Source: Lentinula raphanica
Lineage: Eukaryota; Basidiomycota; Agaricomycetes; Agaricales; Omphalotaceae
Assembly (NCBI GenBank): GCA_027919835.1
Contig: JANVFP010000049.1
Coordinates: 124,001 to 188,000 of the forward strand
Direction of reading: 5' to 3'
DNA length: 64,000 nt
Shown here: positions 1 through 11,000 of the stretch, piece by piece
Layout: each line of letters begins with the position of its first letter
Numbering within the stretch: position 1 is the first letter of the stretch
Translations under genes and position numbers: made by a program
Notes under the pieces: model-generated
Database searches by the model: none
What the model saw: the letters and a program-made list of their open reading frames with translations, nothing else
Told to the model about the DNA's origin: nothing

Positions 1-930
1 CAGCTGATCAGATACAGGGTTCAAGCATTGGACACGGGGGGACTAGCAGCTAGCTGCAGCGTTTTGAGGTTTTCTTGGAGGTTGACTTCACGACCTAGGC
101 AGTGTGCGTCGACTGTTTGCGGCCGTAACTTGGAGGACTGATAGGATGGAGAAAGAACAACACAGGACGTCCAGGAGAGGAAAGGACCTGGGTCCGCCAT
201 CTCCATGCGAATTTCGAACAAAAATTTTTGGGGTTCTTCTGGAAATGGTCAAACGCGCCAAAATCGTTGGAATTTTCGGAAAAACGAGTCCATCGATAGT
301 ACGACCAAGATCCAGAACTTCTGTTCAACAAATGGCTAGTGGGTTTTCGTTCAATATCTAACATGGGCTAGTGAGGTTTTCGTAAAGTATTGCCAACCTT
401 GACGGAGATCGAGTTGGAAGGTTTGAAGATTTGAAGTAGATGGACAACAAAGTTCAAAGTTCAAAGCCGAGCGGCGAGGGGAAATAAATTCGACCCAAAA
501 CAGGGCAAAACACGAAAGTTTTTGTACAAAAGTGAAATTTTTACTCCAAGGCACGCGGACAAATTTAGAAATGATTATGATGCTTCTCTGACGTCCTTTG
601 TCTCTGAAAATAATGCGACCGTGTCCATGGAATTCGACAAATTCTTTCTTGTTCCTCCACACCCAACATCAGCCCACTCCTTCACTTATCTTTAAAGTTC
701 TCCAAACTGGCGCTCCTAGAACTTTTCACGTTTGACTTTCTGAATTCTACGTGCTCCACCGTCTAAAAGTCGCCACACACCACCGACCAACAGGCTTCTA
801 TCAGCCAACGGCTATATTGGCGCATATTCCACAATATTTGCTCTGAGCAGCGTAACAAACGGCTATATTGGCGCATAGTCCGCTGTTTTGGGGAGTATAA
901 GGGGAGTATAACAGGCTTAAGAAGATCGAT
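1..930. other. Upstream intergenic region
   Basis: I see no convincing gene here. Short open frames exist on both strands but have no family resemblance, codon bias or splice-supported extension. The last 130 bases carry the duplicated promoter-like motifs listed separately, just before the start codon of the next gene. Confidence 0.5.
807..910 (+). promoter_or_regulatory. Duplicated motifs upstream of the Ser/Pro-rich gene
   Basis: A 20-base block is repeated exactly at 807-826 and 858-877 (core GGCTATATTGGCGCATA). A second block, GGGGAGTATA, occurs twice back to back at 891-900 and 901-910. Both lie within 125 bases of the inferred start codon at 931. Exact duplication next to a start suggests regulator sites or a promoter duplication. 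I do not know a factor that binds them. Confidence 0.45.
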
Positions 931-3704
931 ATGACAATGCAGACGAGCTACGTTGATAATCCGAGTCCAAAATTAAGCCGTCCAGGTCCCGGTGAGTAGC
1001 TTTACTCTGTTAGCGCGATCAGTCTTGAAGTACTCATTCAACATGATTTACTATGTTCCTTTTGGCCACTCGATAACTTGATCTTTTCTTTCGACGTGGT
1101 TGTCGCGATTTTGAAAGTAGATCTAAACGTTCGGAGAGGACTATCCCATCGATATACGCGGAGCGCGCCTTCTGTTCTGCCGTTGCCGTCTCTGAGTTCT
1201 TCGTCCACGTCTCTATCATCAAGGATCGGCAGTACCAGCACTCTTCCAACTCCCACGAGCGACTCGTACGACGAGTACACCCCTGGCGATATCGTACCAT
1301 TCCTAAAAGTTCCCACTATAAGCGGTACAGAAGTTGATCAAGAATCCGAATTCGACATCCCAACTCCAAAACCCTCTTCTAAAGCGATTTCGAGAATCCC
1401 TATCCTCGTTACTCATCGTCAAGGAAAGTTATCTGCTCCAACGCATATAGGGATCGTACCCACTCGCGTTCGTTCTGATTCGACTTCCACGTTGACGCCG
1501 TTACCTCGGAATCTGAACAAACCAAGTTCGAGTGCTATTCCTAGCCATACGCGTGCGGTGCTTCCCAATACCGGCTTGAAAAAGATCGCATCCAAATCTG
1601 ATTCACCGATTGCTGCCCCTTCGCCTTCGAGGACGGACTCTGGATTCCGTAGATCTACAAGGTCACCTCGCGCAAGCGCTAGTCAGCCGTTGAGGTCAAG
1701 GCCCACGTTGGCTATATCCTTCGTATCACCGAATAGACCCATCTCATCACACACCCATCATTCATTTGGGATGACTAGTACCGATGGGAAAAAGGATATT
1801 GGACGGCGACATTCCCCTTCTGCACTAAGGGACTCGTGTGCGAGAGTTCATTCAACGGAAATGTGTTGGTCGCATAATACCTCAAACCGAACGTCATCTA
1901 CTCCCTATGCCGAGTTGTCTCAGGAAATGACGCCTGCGGCTCGTCATGCGCCTCATAAACCTTCTTCGTCCTCTGACAACAACACACCTTTTCATCCATC
2001 TCACTCTGCTCAACGTATGCTCCGCTCAACGCTGGCTCTAGACGACGCCAAGGCGTCCATTTCTGAAAAGCCTAGACGTCATTCTTCTGCTACATCGAAC
2101 AGGAATGATGACCGTCATGATTCAGTAGATCAACTAAAACCTCACCAACAAATTCTGCGTGCACGTTTGGAACGGGTTCTCATCGCCGACGCTCAGGCCG
2201 ACAGGAGGCTCTCAGACCAAGCTGTTGATGTTCAGAAGGGTACAAGAAGACGTTCACGTTCACGAGCTCGCTCGGATGCCAGTATTCTGGGTTGGTTATG
2301 GAATAAGGGTCAGCTGGACGACGAGGAATACGTAGACGACGATGAGGTTTGTCTGATACACACGTTGTACTTAGGTCATCCGTCTGACGTCCACCACAGT
2401 CCGTCTCATTACAGGTACCCTCGGTTCCTCCTCCGCTTATACAGGCTTTTGCACAAACACCTTACTATACACGTTTCGCTACTCCACAGCAACCCGCGTT
2501 ACCTTCCTCGTCTTCATCTCCATCTCCATCTCCATCAGCTCCTGTCACCCATCGCATGCGATCGTATACCTCACCGGTACCCTCCAACTCCACATCACAC
2601 AATTCATTCCAGGTCTCGTCACATCTTCCCCGCCCACGTCATGCGTTTTCGTTGGAGACTGTGCCTAGTGTAAGCACCGAGCTCGACTCCACGCATGACG
2701 GTGATTCTGTGAGTACTGGGACTGGGACTGGCCAAATACAGCTTGGAACGACCGGTTTAAAGCAGAAGCAGACGCAGAGACCTGCCAGAATGCCTACTCC
2801 TCCACCGACTCCACCTCCTCATTATGTCGATGCGAGTAGAACTAAGCTCGAGAATTCGAAAGCCAACGTCACGGTCTCTAGTTCTCGTCAGAATCATGTC
2901 CGACGATCCACCGAGCTTGTTCAACACACCAACACCGGGCGTCATTTACCCTCAAATCACGCTCCAAGGGCTTCAAGTGTTCAGCGTGAATCTGCGGCAT
3001 CTCAGAGTCCCTTCCCAGACCCTGCTAGTTCTGGTTCTGGTTCTTTTCCGGAAGCGAAGTCGAGGCGTAAATCAACTCCAGTTTCTGGTTCCACGTTCCC
3101 AGTCGTCAATTCTCCAGATACCAGACGGAGATCCATTCCGACGTCAACGGGAGCTGGATCTGGAATGGATCCTGCTCGGTCGTATGCTCAGCAGGGTCCC
3201 AGTAGCCTTGTGACCAGAGAAACAGCTGGTCGTTCACAGCATCTTAGACAGTCCACGATGCCGTTGAACGTGAACGTATCATCTTCTCTGCCTTCTCCGT
3301 CTTCTCCTTCCCACAACCGGCATCGGCATCATCTGAGCACGCCTACGACTGTGACTTCAACGGTTATACCTTCCTCCTCTTCACCTTCGTCTCCATCGCC
3401 ACATTCTATTTCTGCACCTCATTCACCCTCGACAGCATCATCACAATCGCAATCTCATTCCTCTCCCTCTGCAAACCACGTTTTGCAAACGTCCTCATCC
3501 TCGTTCAACGCTCACACTGCGTCCATGCGATGCCGACAGTTTGATGGGTATGTCTCGTTTGCTGCGGTTGCTGGGTTGGAGGAGCCTAGGGGCGAGGATG
3601 ATGGTGGTGAGGGTCGAGATGGACGGGATGGGAGTGGTAATGGGGTGGATAGAGAGGGGTCGGCGGCTCATTTGGGGTGGATGGGTCGGATTTTGGGGTT
3701 ATAG
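931..3704 (+). CDS. Ser/Pro-rich intrinsically disordered protein, three exons
   Basis: Inferred exons are 931-991, 1121-2346 and 2415-3704, giving 858 residues. The first ATG (931) opens a 61-nt exon; the donor is GTGAGT and the acceptor TAG at 1118-1120, which restores the long frame without needing a non-ATG start. The second intron (2347-2414) ends ..TTACAG and the frame continues exactly. The product is almost wholly low complexity: Ser, Pro, Thr and Arg runs, an SPSPSPS stretch near the start of exon 3, many Ser-Pro dipeptides, an acidic DDEEYVDDDE patch near residue 420 and a short hydrophobic C-terminus. There are no membrane segments and no recognised domain. Such proteins are often kinase targets or scaffolds, but that is a guess. 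Function unknown. Confidence 0.7.
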
Positions 3705-4340
3705 ATCTCTGAGCTCCGGGGGGTTTTGTTTCTGTTTTTGGTTTTTTTCTCGGTTTGCCTCTTGGCTCGCTTGCTTTCTCGATTTCTATCTCTTTGGTTA
3801 TTCTCATGCCATCTATCTCTCTTTTGCGTCTCTTCTCTCCTGCGACCAACTACATAGATCTCTCATGCTCCGACTCCCAACGACACCGTCTCGCCATGTT
3901 TCTGGTTCCCTCGTTCAATGTTTTAAACTGTATATCGTACGTTGTATACTTTATCATTATTGCCTTAAAACATTCTGTATGTATGTATCGTCTTTTCTTG
4001 TATGCTTCGCAATTGTTACAAAAAATGCAACACACGTTCCAATCTTCTTTCGTTTGACTTTACAGGAAGGAAGTTGCCAAAAGTATGTACATAGATGCAC
4101 GAAAATGAGGCGTTTTCCACTGCGCAAACTGCGCAGCTCATGCGCAGTGAGTTCTACTGACCATGCAGCATGCTTGTACCGTAACCTACAACTTGCTTGA
4201 AGAGCTTATCTTGTCAGTGTATAAGTAGTCGAGGTACTATCTGGTGAGACTTTCTTCAAGGTCAAACTCGTTTTCGACTTTCATCCAGTGCTTGAGCATC
4301 GTTTTTTCTCCAAAAACGCTGTACATACCCACTCGATACT
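3705..4340. other. 3' flank with palindrome and first copy of a direct repeat
   Basis: This stretch has no supported gene. It holds the 3' region of the Ser/Pro-rich gene, a perfect 9-bp inverted repeat (CACTGCGCA at 4118-4126, TGCGCAGTG at 4141-4149) and the first long direct repeat (4144-4301). Confidence 0.5.
4144..4301 (+). repeat. Left copy of 158-bp direct repeat
   Basis: This block matches 4982-5140 almost base for base, apart from small indels near the middle and end. Both begin GCAGTGAGTTCTACTGACC and end CTTGAGCATCG. The pair brackets the small zinc-motif gene at 4341-4889. They do not start TG and end CA, so they are not ordinary LTRs. Confidence 0.8.
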
Positions 4341-4889
4341 ATGAACTGGGACCGACAATCTAGGACTACCTACCGGGGTACAACCGAGCGCCGGATCTGC
4401 CATTGTTCAGTTTGTGCTGGGTATCATACCCTCGAGGTCAAAGACGTCGAAAGACATGCTGACTGGGACCGGCGTCGAGAAGCACTCGTTCAGAGGCTCA
4501 ACAACTGCACCTACCCAGGTTGCCAGAAAGCGTCTGGGCATAGAGTAAGTTCTACACAACAACATGGTAGCCTAAGCTATGTCTAAATACCAATTTTTTC
4601 TTCGTAGATCACGTCCTCATCGTCCCCTTCGAGTGCCAGTTCTGTGCCGCACGCCAAATCTCACCAAGGACCCTCCCCTTCTACACACACTCCTACAACC
4701 CTGTCACCATACACTGCATGGCACATTGCAGAGGATCAGAAACATGAAGCCAGTATGCCTCCTCCGGTTCGTGGATGGGATGGCAGAGTCAAAGATATTC
4801 CTCCGTTAGAAGTTGTGCATCTGTCAAAGACGTTGAAAGTGCAGTTAGAACATAGGTCGAAAGCATCAGTACTGTTAAGAAAGTATTAA
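4341..4889 (+). CDS. Small Tnp2-transposase-like zinc-motif protein
   Basis: Two exons, 4341-4544 and 4608-4889, join in phase 0 across a 63-nt intron (GTAAGT..TTCGTAG) and encode 161 residues. The N-terminus has a CHCSVCAGY..VERHADWDRR motif. It resembles the Cys-rich head that precedes the catalytic region of basidiomycete Tnp2 (CACTA/En-Spm type) transposases; this is remembered resemblance. A second CxxxC follows near residue 58. The rest is Ser/Thr-rich and the frame stops before any transposase core. It is therefore a truncated transposase that still splices, or a captured DNA-binding head. A decayed relative lies at 18116-18330. The flanking direct repeats suggest the unit moved or duplicated as a block. 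Confidence 0.55.
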
Positions 4890-4981
4890 AAAGCTTACAG
4901 AGAGATGCTTCGTGACCAAGCGAAGGTGAAGGGAAGAGGGGAGAGAGAGGAAGTGAAGTAGGGAGAATGAGGGTCGGGAGT

Positions 4982-5140
4982 GCAGTGAGTTCTACTGACC
5001 ATGCAGCATGCTTGTACCGTAACCTACAACTTGCTTGAAGAGCTTATCTTGCCGTATAAGTACATAGTCGAGGTACTATCTGGTGAGACTTTCTTCAAGG
5101 TCAAACTCGTAAGTTCGACTTTCCCAGTGCTTGAGCATCG
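4982..5140 (+). repeat. Right copy of 158-bp direct repeat
   Basis: This is the partner of 4144-4301; see that entry. It differs by a short deletion and insertion near TTATCTTG and by an AAG insertion after CAAACTCGT. It lies 93 bases after the stop of the zinc-motif gene. Confidence 0.8.
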
Positions 5141-5574
5141 GTTGCGGGTGGGCAAACCAGTCCAGTAATATATAGTCTGCTACTGGGACCAATAAGACTC
5201 AAAGAACCGCGCGAGTCAAGACCGGAACACTGGTCAGAAAAACCTGTGCTTGTAGTAGTACAGTTGTGGACAATCAAAAGCCACAAAAATTTTTGACGGT
5301 TGCAATATCCATTTTATGGGGGAAATGAACCCGGAATCATACCTAATCATACTCAGCTCATCGAAAGACGTCGAAAGACAATTTTTTCCGGATTTTTCCC
5401 ATGACAAATTAGCTTTGCCAAAATTTTTTGGCCATTCAACGAAACTTTTTGTACAATGAATTGAATTGCATCTACAGTATCAGTTCAGAATTGACTTATT
5501 TGCTATCATAGCACACTGCAAAACACCTTGTTGAGCATAGGTAGGAGGACGCGGACCAGTGCATTAGAAGCAGA

Positions 5575-6357
5575 GTGTCAGAGTCAGGGGAGACCATAAC
5601 AGGCACGTATACTGACGATACACTGGGTGGATCATCATCCACCGTGGAGATGGAAAAGGCCAAGGGAGAGTTGGGAGAGAGGTTCAGGATGAGGGATGCC
5701 GACAGTGTCCAATTTGCGCTCGGTATGCGCTTAGTTCACAACCGGGAGGAGGGTTCTGCTACGTTGTCGATGCCGGCCTATTGGGACCAGGTCTTGACGA
5801 GACATGGGCTACAGAACTTGAAGCCAAAATCGACTCTCCTCCCTGCTGGTCTCGTCCTCTCTGTTGAGCAAAGTCCGAAGATGGAGGAGGATCGCGAATT
5901 CATGCGCGACAACACTGTGGACACTCGACAATCGACGACAGGAGTCATAACCTTCATCGCTGGAGGACCGGTCTTCTGGATGGCTAAACGACAGGATGTC
6001 GTTGCCCTTTCCATTACAGAAGCTGAGTACATTGCCTATGGAAAGGGTGCTCAGCAAGCCCGGTGGGTTCATAACTTCTTAGTCGAGGTCAGACACGCGC
6101 CACCTTTGCCTTCCATCCTCTACGCGGACAATTGAGGAGCCATTGCGATATCCGAGAACCCGAAATATCACCAATGCGTAAAACATATCGACATACGGTA
6201 CCATTACCTACGAGACCTCATCGAAAAGGGGGAGGTCAAAATACTCTACGTGGGTTCGGAAGACAACACAGCAGACGTCCTCACTAAAATCCTCGGCACT
6301 ATGATCCATCGTCGTCAGGTGAATCTGTTGGGCCTCATCCCTTCCAATTGGGTCTAG
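5575..6357 (+). pseudogene. Copia RT/RNase H remnant
   Basis: The frame reads TYTDDTLGGSS, the RT active-site YxDD region, and then jumps into RNase H (STTGVITFIAGGPVFW, ALSITEAEYIA). The joining segment between RT and RNase H is missing, so there is an internal deletion. A TGA at 6133-6135 replaces the residue expected in the DNQGAIAIS motif, after which the same frame runs on to TAG at 6355-6357. The deletion and nonsense change rule out function. Confidence 0.85.
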
Positions 6358-6362
6358 GGGAG

Positions 6363-6636
6363 TGTTGAGCATAGGTAGGACGACACTCGAAGCCCCGATT
6401 GGAGAATGAGGCTATGACCTCCCACAAGGACACAGACGGGGGAAGTTAGATATTTTTCCTTTGAAAATTTTCTATATTTTAGATTTTTTTCTTCTTCGTT
6501 TTAGATATACTCCCGCTCGCTGATGTATCAGGTGAGCAGATTTGTCTTATTTATACGTACCAAGTACCAATTTTTTCCCTCAGTTGTTTGCACCCTTTCG
6601 TGCGCTTCTGAGGATTAGACTTACGGTATTTCTACA
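6363..6636 (+). repeat. 3' LTR of the copia remnant (274 bp)
   Basis: It starts TGTTGAGCATAGG directly after the purine tract and stop codon, and ends ..TTTCTACA next to the target duplication CACCT. The TG..CA ends and placement fit a copia LTR. The 5' partner is reduced to about 18 bases at 5529-5546. Confidence 0.8.
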
Positions 6637-6641
6637 CACCT

Positions 6642-7592
6642 CTGTGCTGCTTCTGCTTCTGTACAGCCCATTCTGCTGCTTTCCCCTTCAACCCTTTTTG
6701 GTAAGCACTCATAAATTGGAATGAGCAATTTATGAAATGTCGAATCATTAGTGGAGGACAGGCATTCAACCATTTTAGAGCAACCAACTTCGCGTCTTCG
6801 AATTGGGGTTTGTTTTCTTCTCAATAGCGGTACTTGACCCAGCCCCAATACATTTCAATGGGATTGAGCTCGCAATGGAATTTGGGTAAAAAGCTGATCT
6901 TGTGTCCACAATCCATGATCAGAGTCTTGAGCATCAGTATTTTCCGGAATTTTTGTTTTGGACTTTTTGAGGCTTGCCGAGGCTTGTAGCAACCTAAAAA
7001 GTCTAAAAAGTTGCTAGTAACTAGCAATCAAGTTTTTTCCGCCAGTACATTTGACCTGTCCGTCAGTCAATTAATTTACTGTACACAATGATCATGGGAA
7101 TTATATTTTGTATAGAATTATTGATATGTAGCCAAGCTGGTAGCTGGCGAGCTGGCAGACCAGTGAAACAGTCCAAAACAGCTCCGAAAGTTCAGCAGAA
7201 AATTGGGCATTTGCTGATGAGCATTGATGTCTGGTTCTGAAAATCATCCTGCTGACTGAGTAAACTTGCCATACAGCAGCCTGTATTCTCTACTGGAGAA
7301 ACAGGTTTGCACTTGGCATGAAGGTGACAGACATTGAATCTGCATTCAGTAAGGACACTTTCAAGGCCTTTCAGCTGGCCAGCTGAGTTTATCATTGATT
7401 GAGGTAGACCACCATCGCTTAAGCTCATTAGGATTGTTCATTGAAATGACTGTATCATGTTGGCGACATTGTTTGCCACCATCAGATTTATTCATCTCCC
7501 AGGCTCGCAATGCATCAGGTGGCAGGCATCCATGAGCAGATGAGTTATTGAAAATGAAGAGAGCCTGCTTTCCAGGAAATTGGAGTTCGAAC
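6642..7592 (-). pseudogene. DDE transposase fragment of mariner copy 1
   Basis: Read on the minus strand this gives the C-terminal half of a basidiomycete DDE transposase: LFIFNNSSAHG, then CELNPIEMYWGWVKY, then an Ala/Lys-rich tail. The second catalytic Asp is changed to Asn (FIFN where copy 2 has FIFD). There are frameshifts, an in-frame TGA after VKYRY and the hAT-like insertion between the Cys-rich segment and the ELNPIE motif. It cannot encode an active enzyme. Confidence 0.85.
6935..7216. mobile_element. hAT-like non-autonomous element (282 bp)
   Basis: Copy 2 of the mariner lacks this segment, so it is an insertion. The ends read CAGTATTTTCC inward from the left and CAGCAAATGCCC inward from the right (reverse complement), an imperfect inverted repeat starting CAG. 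The flanks TTGAGCAT (6927-6934) and ATGAGCAT (7217-7224) agree at 7 of 8 positions, as expected for an 8-bp hAT target duplication. There is no coding capacity. Confidence 0.6.
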
Positions 7593-7657
7593 CAAAATGG
7601 ACAACCCCCTATAGGGTGGGTCAATTTTTACCAAAAATGGCTATTTCTTGAGATATA
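7593..7657. other. Junction between mariner copies 1 and 2
   Basis: About 65 bases separate the broken end of copy 1 from the TA target of copy 2. They contain a near-palindrome around CCCCCTATAGGGTGGG and match neither copy. This may be the original sequence left by the event that truncated copy 1. Confidence 0.4.
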
Positions 7658-8000
7658 CAGTTGTGGACAATCAAAAGCCACCAATATTCCAACAACTTTT
7701 GTATGATCAATGTTAAGTGTGCAATCAAAAGATACCAATGAGACAAACCTATGATGATATTATGAGAATTTTCTGATGAGCCGTTCCCAAGATAGCTCCT
7801 GTGGTGACCTCCAAAAATTTGGCAGTAGTGAAAAAAAATCCGAAAAAATCTGAAAAAGTGCGCAATCGACTGCTTTCGATTGACTGAGTCTAAATCCATG
7901 AAGATATTGATATTCTATCAAGCCATTTGCATTAGAAAAAATAGTAAAGTTCATGGGAAATCTGACCTGAAGCTTGCAGCCACTCTCTCTCGCCTTCATC

Positions 8001-11000
8001 ATGGCTCGAGGTCGTAAAAAAGCCCACAAAGGACGAAATATAACAGGTCTTCGCAATCAAAACAAATCCACTCTCACATTGTCTGAGCCAATGACATCTG
8101 AAACACTTGATCGTTCTGTTAGTCCATTATCAATAGCTGAGTCATTGCACAATTCACTCCAGGACACTCCTGAAAATCGTATCTTCACGGTGCTGGACAG
8201 CAACACACGAGTGGATTGGGAGCGTGAAGATGCTCTTGACTCCAAATATGAGTCTGATATTGATCATGAAGCTGCGCTTGAAGATCTTGATTCGAAATTG
8301 TTAGCTGAGGAACTTGCCAAAATTGCATTGAAGGAAGACAATGATGATGAATGGATCCCAGTCAAATATAGAAAAATAAAGAAAGGTGGGCACAAACCTC
8401 TCTTCTTGGCTATGCATAGATTGAGATTGATCATATCACCAGCTCGTCCAACAGAATATGCAAAAGGCCCGGGAATCAAACACAAATCTGAATGTACCCA
8501 ATACCGCTACAAGAAAAGCTGGTGCACATAGATGTACTTAACTGAGTACATGGCACCCTATGTATCCAGCAGCATGTCACCTGTGGAGAATGACTATAGC
8601 ATTATAGATCTTGCTCACTCGGACGAAGAGCATCAGCCTCCCTCAACTATTCCTCACCGTCGGAAAGCATCAAGAAGTCCTGAGATATCAGCAGATGAGC
8701 AACACTCAGTGCCTCCTGCTTCTAATTCTCCATCGTCACTGTTGTCGCCATCATCTCATCATTCTCTGAATCTATTGCTGCCCTCTCATAATGAATCTCT
8801 GAACCCGCTATACAGGCAAGGAGCTCGATGCGATCATGAGCATGATCTCTCTGATCTGGAGGGTGGAAGTGAAGCCCAGCATCATGAGCTAGAAATTGAA
8901 AAAGAGATTGAGAAAAGCTCGTCAATCGACTGCATGAATGAAGAAGATGGTGAATTTTTTGAGGATGATCAAGATGAACGAGTAGGAAAACCTAGATCTG
9001 AGATCAAGCCTTGGGACGAGCTCCGAACGCAGCTCAAGGCAGAGCTCAAACAGAAAATCAACAAAATCCCTGCCTCTCAACTAAACCGTTATCTCATCCT
9101 CCTCAATTTTGCGAACTTGCGTCTCAAAGGGGAGTCGAGGATGAAAGCAAGCGAAATCATTTCGAAGGCCTGGAATGATAAAGGCGCGACATGGTTTGCA
9201 AGACGTGTTTGTGACCTGGCTCGGTATTATCAGACATTCGAGCACCTACCAGCTGAACACCAAGGAGGAAATCGTACAAATCAATTGTGGCTTCATCGAG
9301 ATGACGTTCGAAGCTCAGTTCTCAAATATCTGAATAATCTCCCTACCGGTGAAGTGACTCCCCGGATTCTGTGTCATCAAGTCAACAAAATGATTTTTCC
9401 TCAACTGGATATCGTGCCAAAGCAGCCGATTAGCTTGCGCACTGCTCGACGTTGGTTGATCAAGATGGGATGGTCATATTCAGTTGTCAAAAAAGGTGTT
9501 TACATGGATGGCCATGAAAGGGAAGATGTTGTTCGTTATCGGCAACAGGAATTCTTACCAACCATGCTGGAATTTGAGCACCGGATGGCAAAATATGAGT
9601 GGGATGAAGAGGCAAAATCTCTTAAACGGACTCCTCCTGACCTTTGAGATGGCGAAACCGAGCTTGTTCCTCAGTTCCACAATGAATCAGCCTTCCATCA
9701 TAACAATTATCAAAAAAATCTCTGGCTGAGAAAAGATGAGCAGCCGCTACGCAAGAAAGGCCGAGGACGTCTTATCCATGTCTCTGACTTCATCAATCCG
9801 GAAACTGGCCGCCTGGTTCATCTGGATCAATCTGGTAACGTTGTTCATCATTTATCCAGGTGCAAACGGTGATGCATGGTGGGATACTGAGCAGCTCCTT
9901 AAGCAAATGGAGAAAGCAATAGATGTGTTCGAACTCCAATTCCCTGGAAAGCAGGCCCTCTTCATTTTTGATAACTCATCTGCTCATGGATGCCTGCCAC
10001 CTGATGCGTTGCGAGCCTGGGAGATGAATAAATCTGACGGTGGCAAACAACGACGCCAACAGGACACAGTCATTCCGATGGACAATCCCAAGTTCCCAAC
10101 GAGCTTAAACGTGGTCTGCCTCAATCAATGATAAACTCAGCTGGCCAGCCGAAAGGCCTCGAAAGTGTCCTTACTGAACGCGGTGGTGATGTCCATCACC
10201 TTCATGCCAAGTGCAAACCTGTTTGTCCAGTAGAGAATACAGGCTGCTGCATGGCAAGGTTACTCAGTCAGCAGGATGATTTTTAGAACCAGACATCAAT
10301 GCTCGAGACTCTGATCACGGATCGTGGACACGAGATCATCTTTTTACCCAAATTCCATTGTGAGCTCAATCCAATTGAAATGTATTGGGGCTGGGTCAAG
10401 TACCTGTTAGGGTGCTCGTTGCTCTAACCCTCGACGGCACCACAGATGGAGGCTACGAGCGATTCGTCCCAACGAACGTCGTAGACAGCTGCTAAGCAGG
10501 GATGTTCTACACCGAACGTCTGGACTGAGAAGGATTGCCGATACTTTGTAGTTGTTACACTTGTTGATACACCAGACTAGAGAGAGGAGAAAGAGCCCAA
10601 TACCATTGAGAAACCTATGAGAATAACCAATCTGAGGATCGGATACAGGAAATACCTGGGGTTTATATATGATTTTGTAGGTAATGGATATAAAAGGTAA
10701 GTAGTATAAAATAAATGTCGGCTTGAGGACGTGTCACCACAATGATAATTGTGATGACACGTCCCAGTGCCGGGACGTGTAAATGCGTCGTTAATGTATA
10801 ACGATGACGCGTTATAATTAGAAATGACTCGTAGCGACACGAATCGACGTGAATACGCGTCGATCCGGCCGTTAACGAGTATCAAAAATAGAAAGTAGAA
10901 CCAAGGAGATATACCAGCAGACAAAGAGTCGCCTTGACTCATCTTGACTTGTCTGCTGTGCCCACCAAGTCCGGAAGTTAATGTCAGTCCAAAAAGGGAA

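Larger units (their letters stand above)
5529..6636 (+). mobile_element. Deleted Ty1/copia element with intact target duplication
   Basis: The insertion is bounded by the 5-bp duplication CACCT (5524-5528 and 6637-6641), and the interrupted mariner sequence is continuous across it. The element begins TGTTGAGCATAGGTAGGA, as does its 3' LTR at 6363, but only about 18 bases of the 5' LTR remain before pol sequence starts. The 5' LTR, gag, integrase and most of RT are gone. The purine-rich AGGGGAG lies directly before the 3' LTR. It inserted after mariner copy 1. Confidence 0.85.
5261..7592 (-). mobile_element. Truncated Tc1/mariner-type element, copy 1
   Basis: The left end at 5261 is the terminal inverted repeat CAGTTGTGGACAATCAAAAG preceded by a TA dinucleotide, as expected for Tc1/mariner elements. 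From there the minus strand holds the 3' part of the element, matching 9945-12341 of copy 2. The match stops abruptly at 7592, so the 5' half (N-terminal transposase and other terminal repeat) is missing. It is itself interrupted by a deleted copia element (5529-6636) and a hAT-like element (6935-7216). Removing both restores continuity with copy 2. Confidence 0.85.

Noticed and set aside
351..662. 103-residue minus-strand ORF near the left edge
   Set aside because: No recognisable family, no splice-supported continuation, and composition does not differ from the surrounding intergenic DNA.
1078..2673. Single-exon 531-residue frame starting at 1078
   Set aside because: It begins at TTG, not a normal eukaryotic start, and its last 100 residues read through an intron into a wrong frame. 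The three-exon model starting at ATG 931 explains both ends.
4144..5140. Direct repeats as LTRs of a small retroelement
   Set aside because: No TG..CA ends, no target duplication, primer site or purine tract found, and the enclosed gene resembles a DNA-transposon protein.
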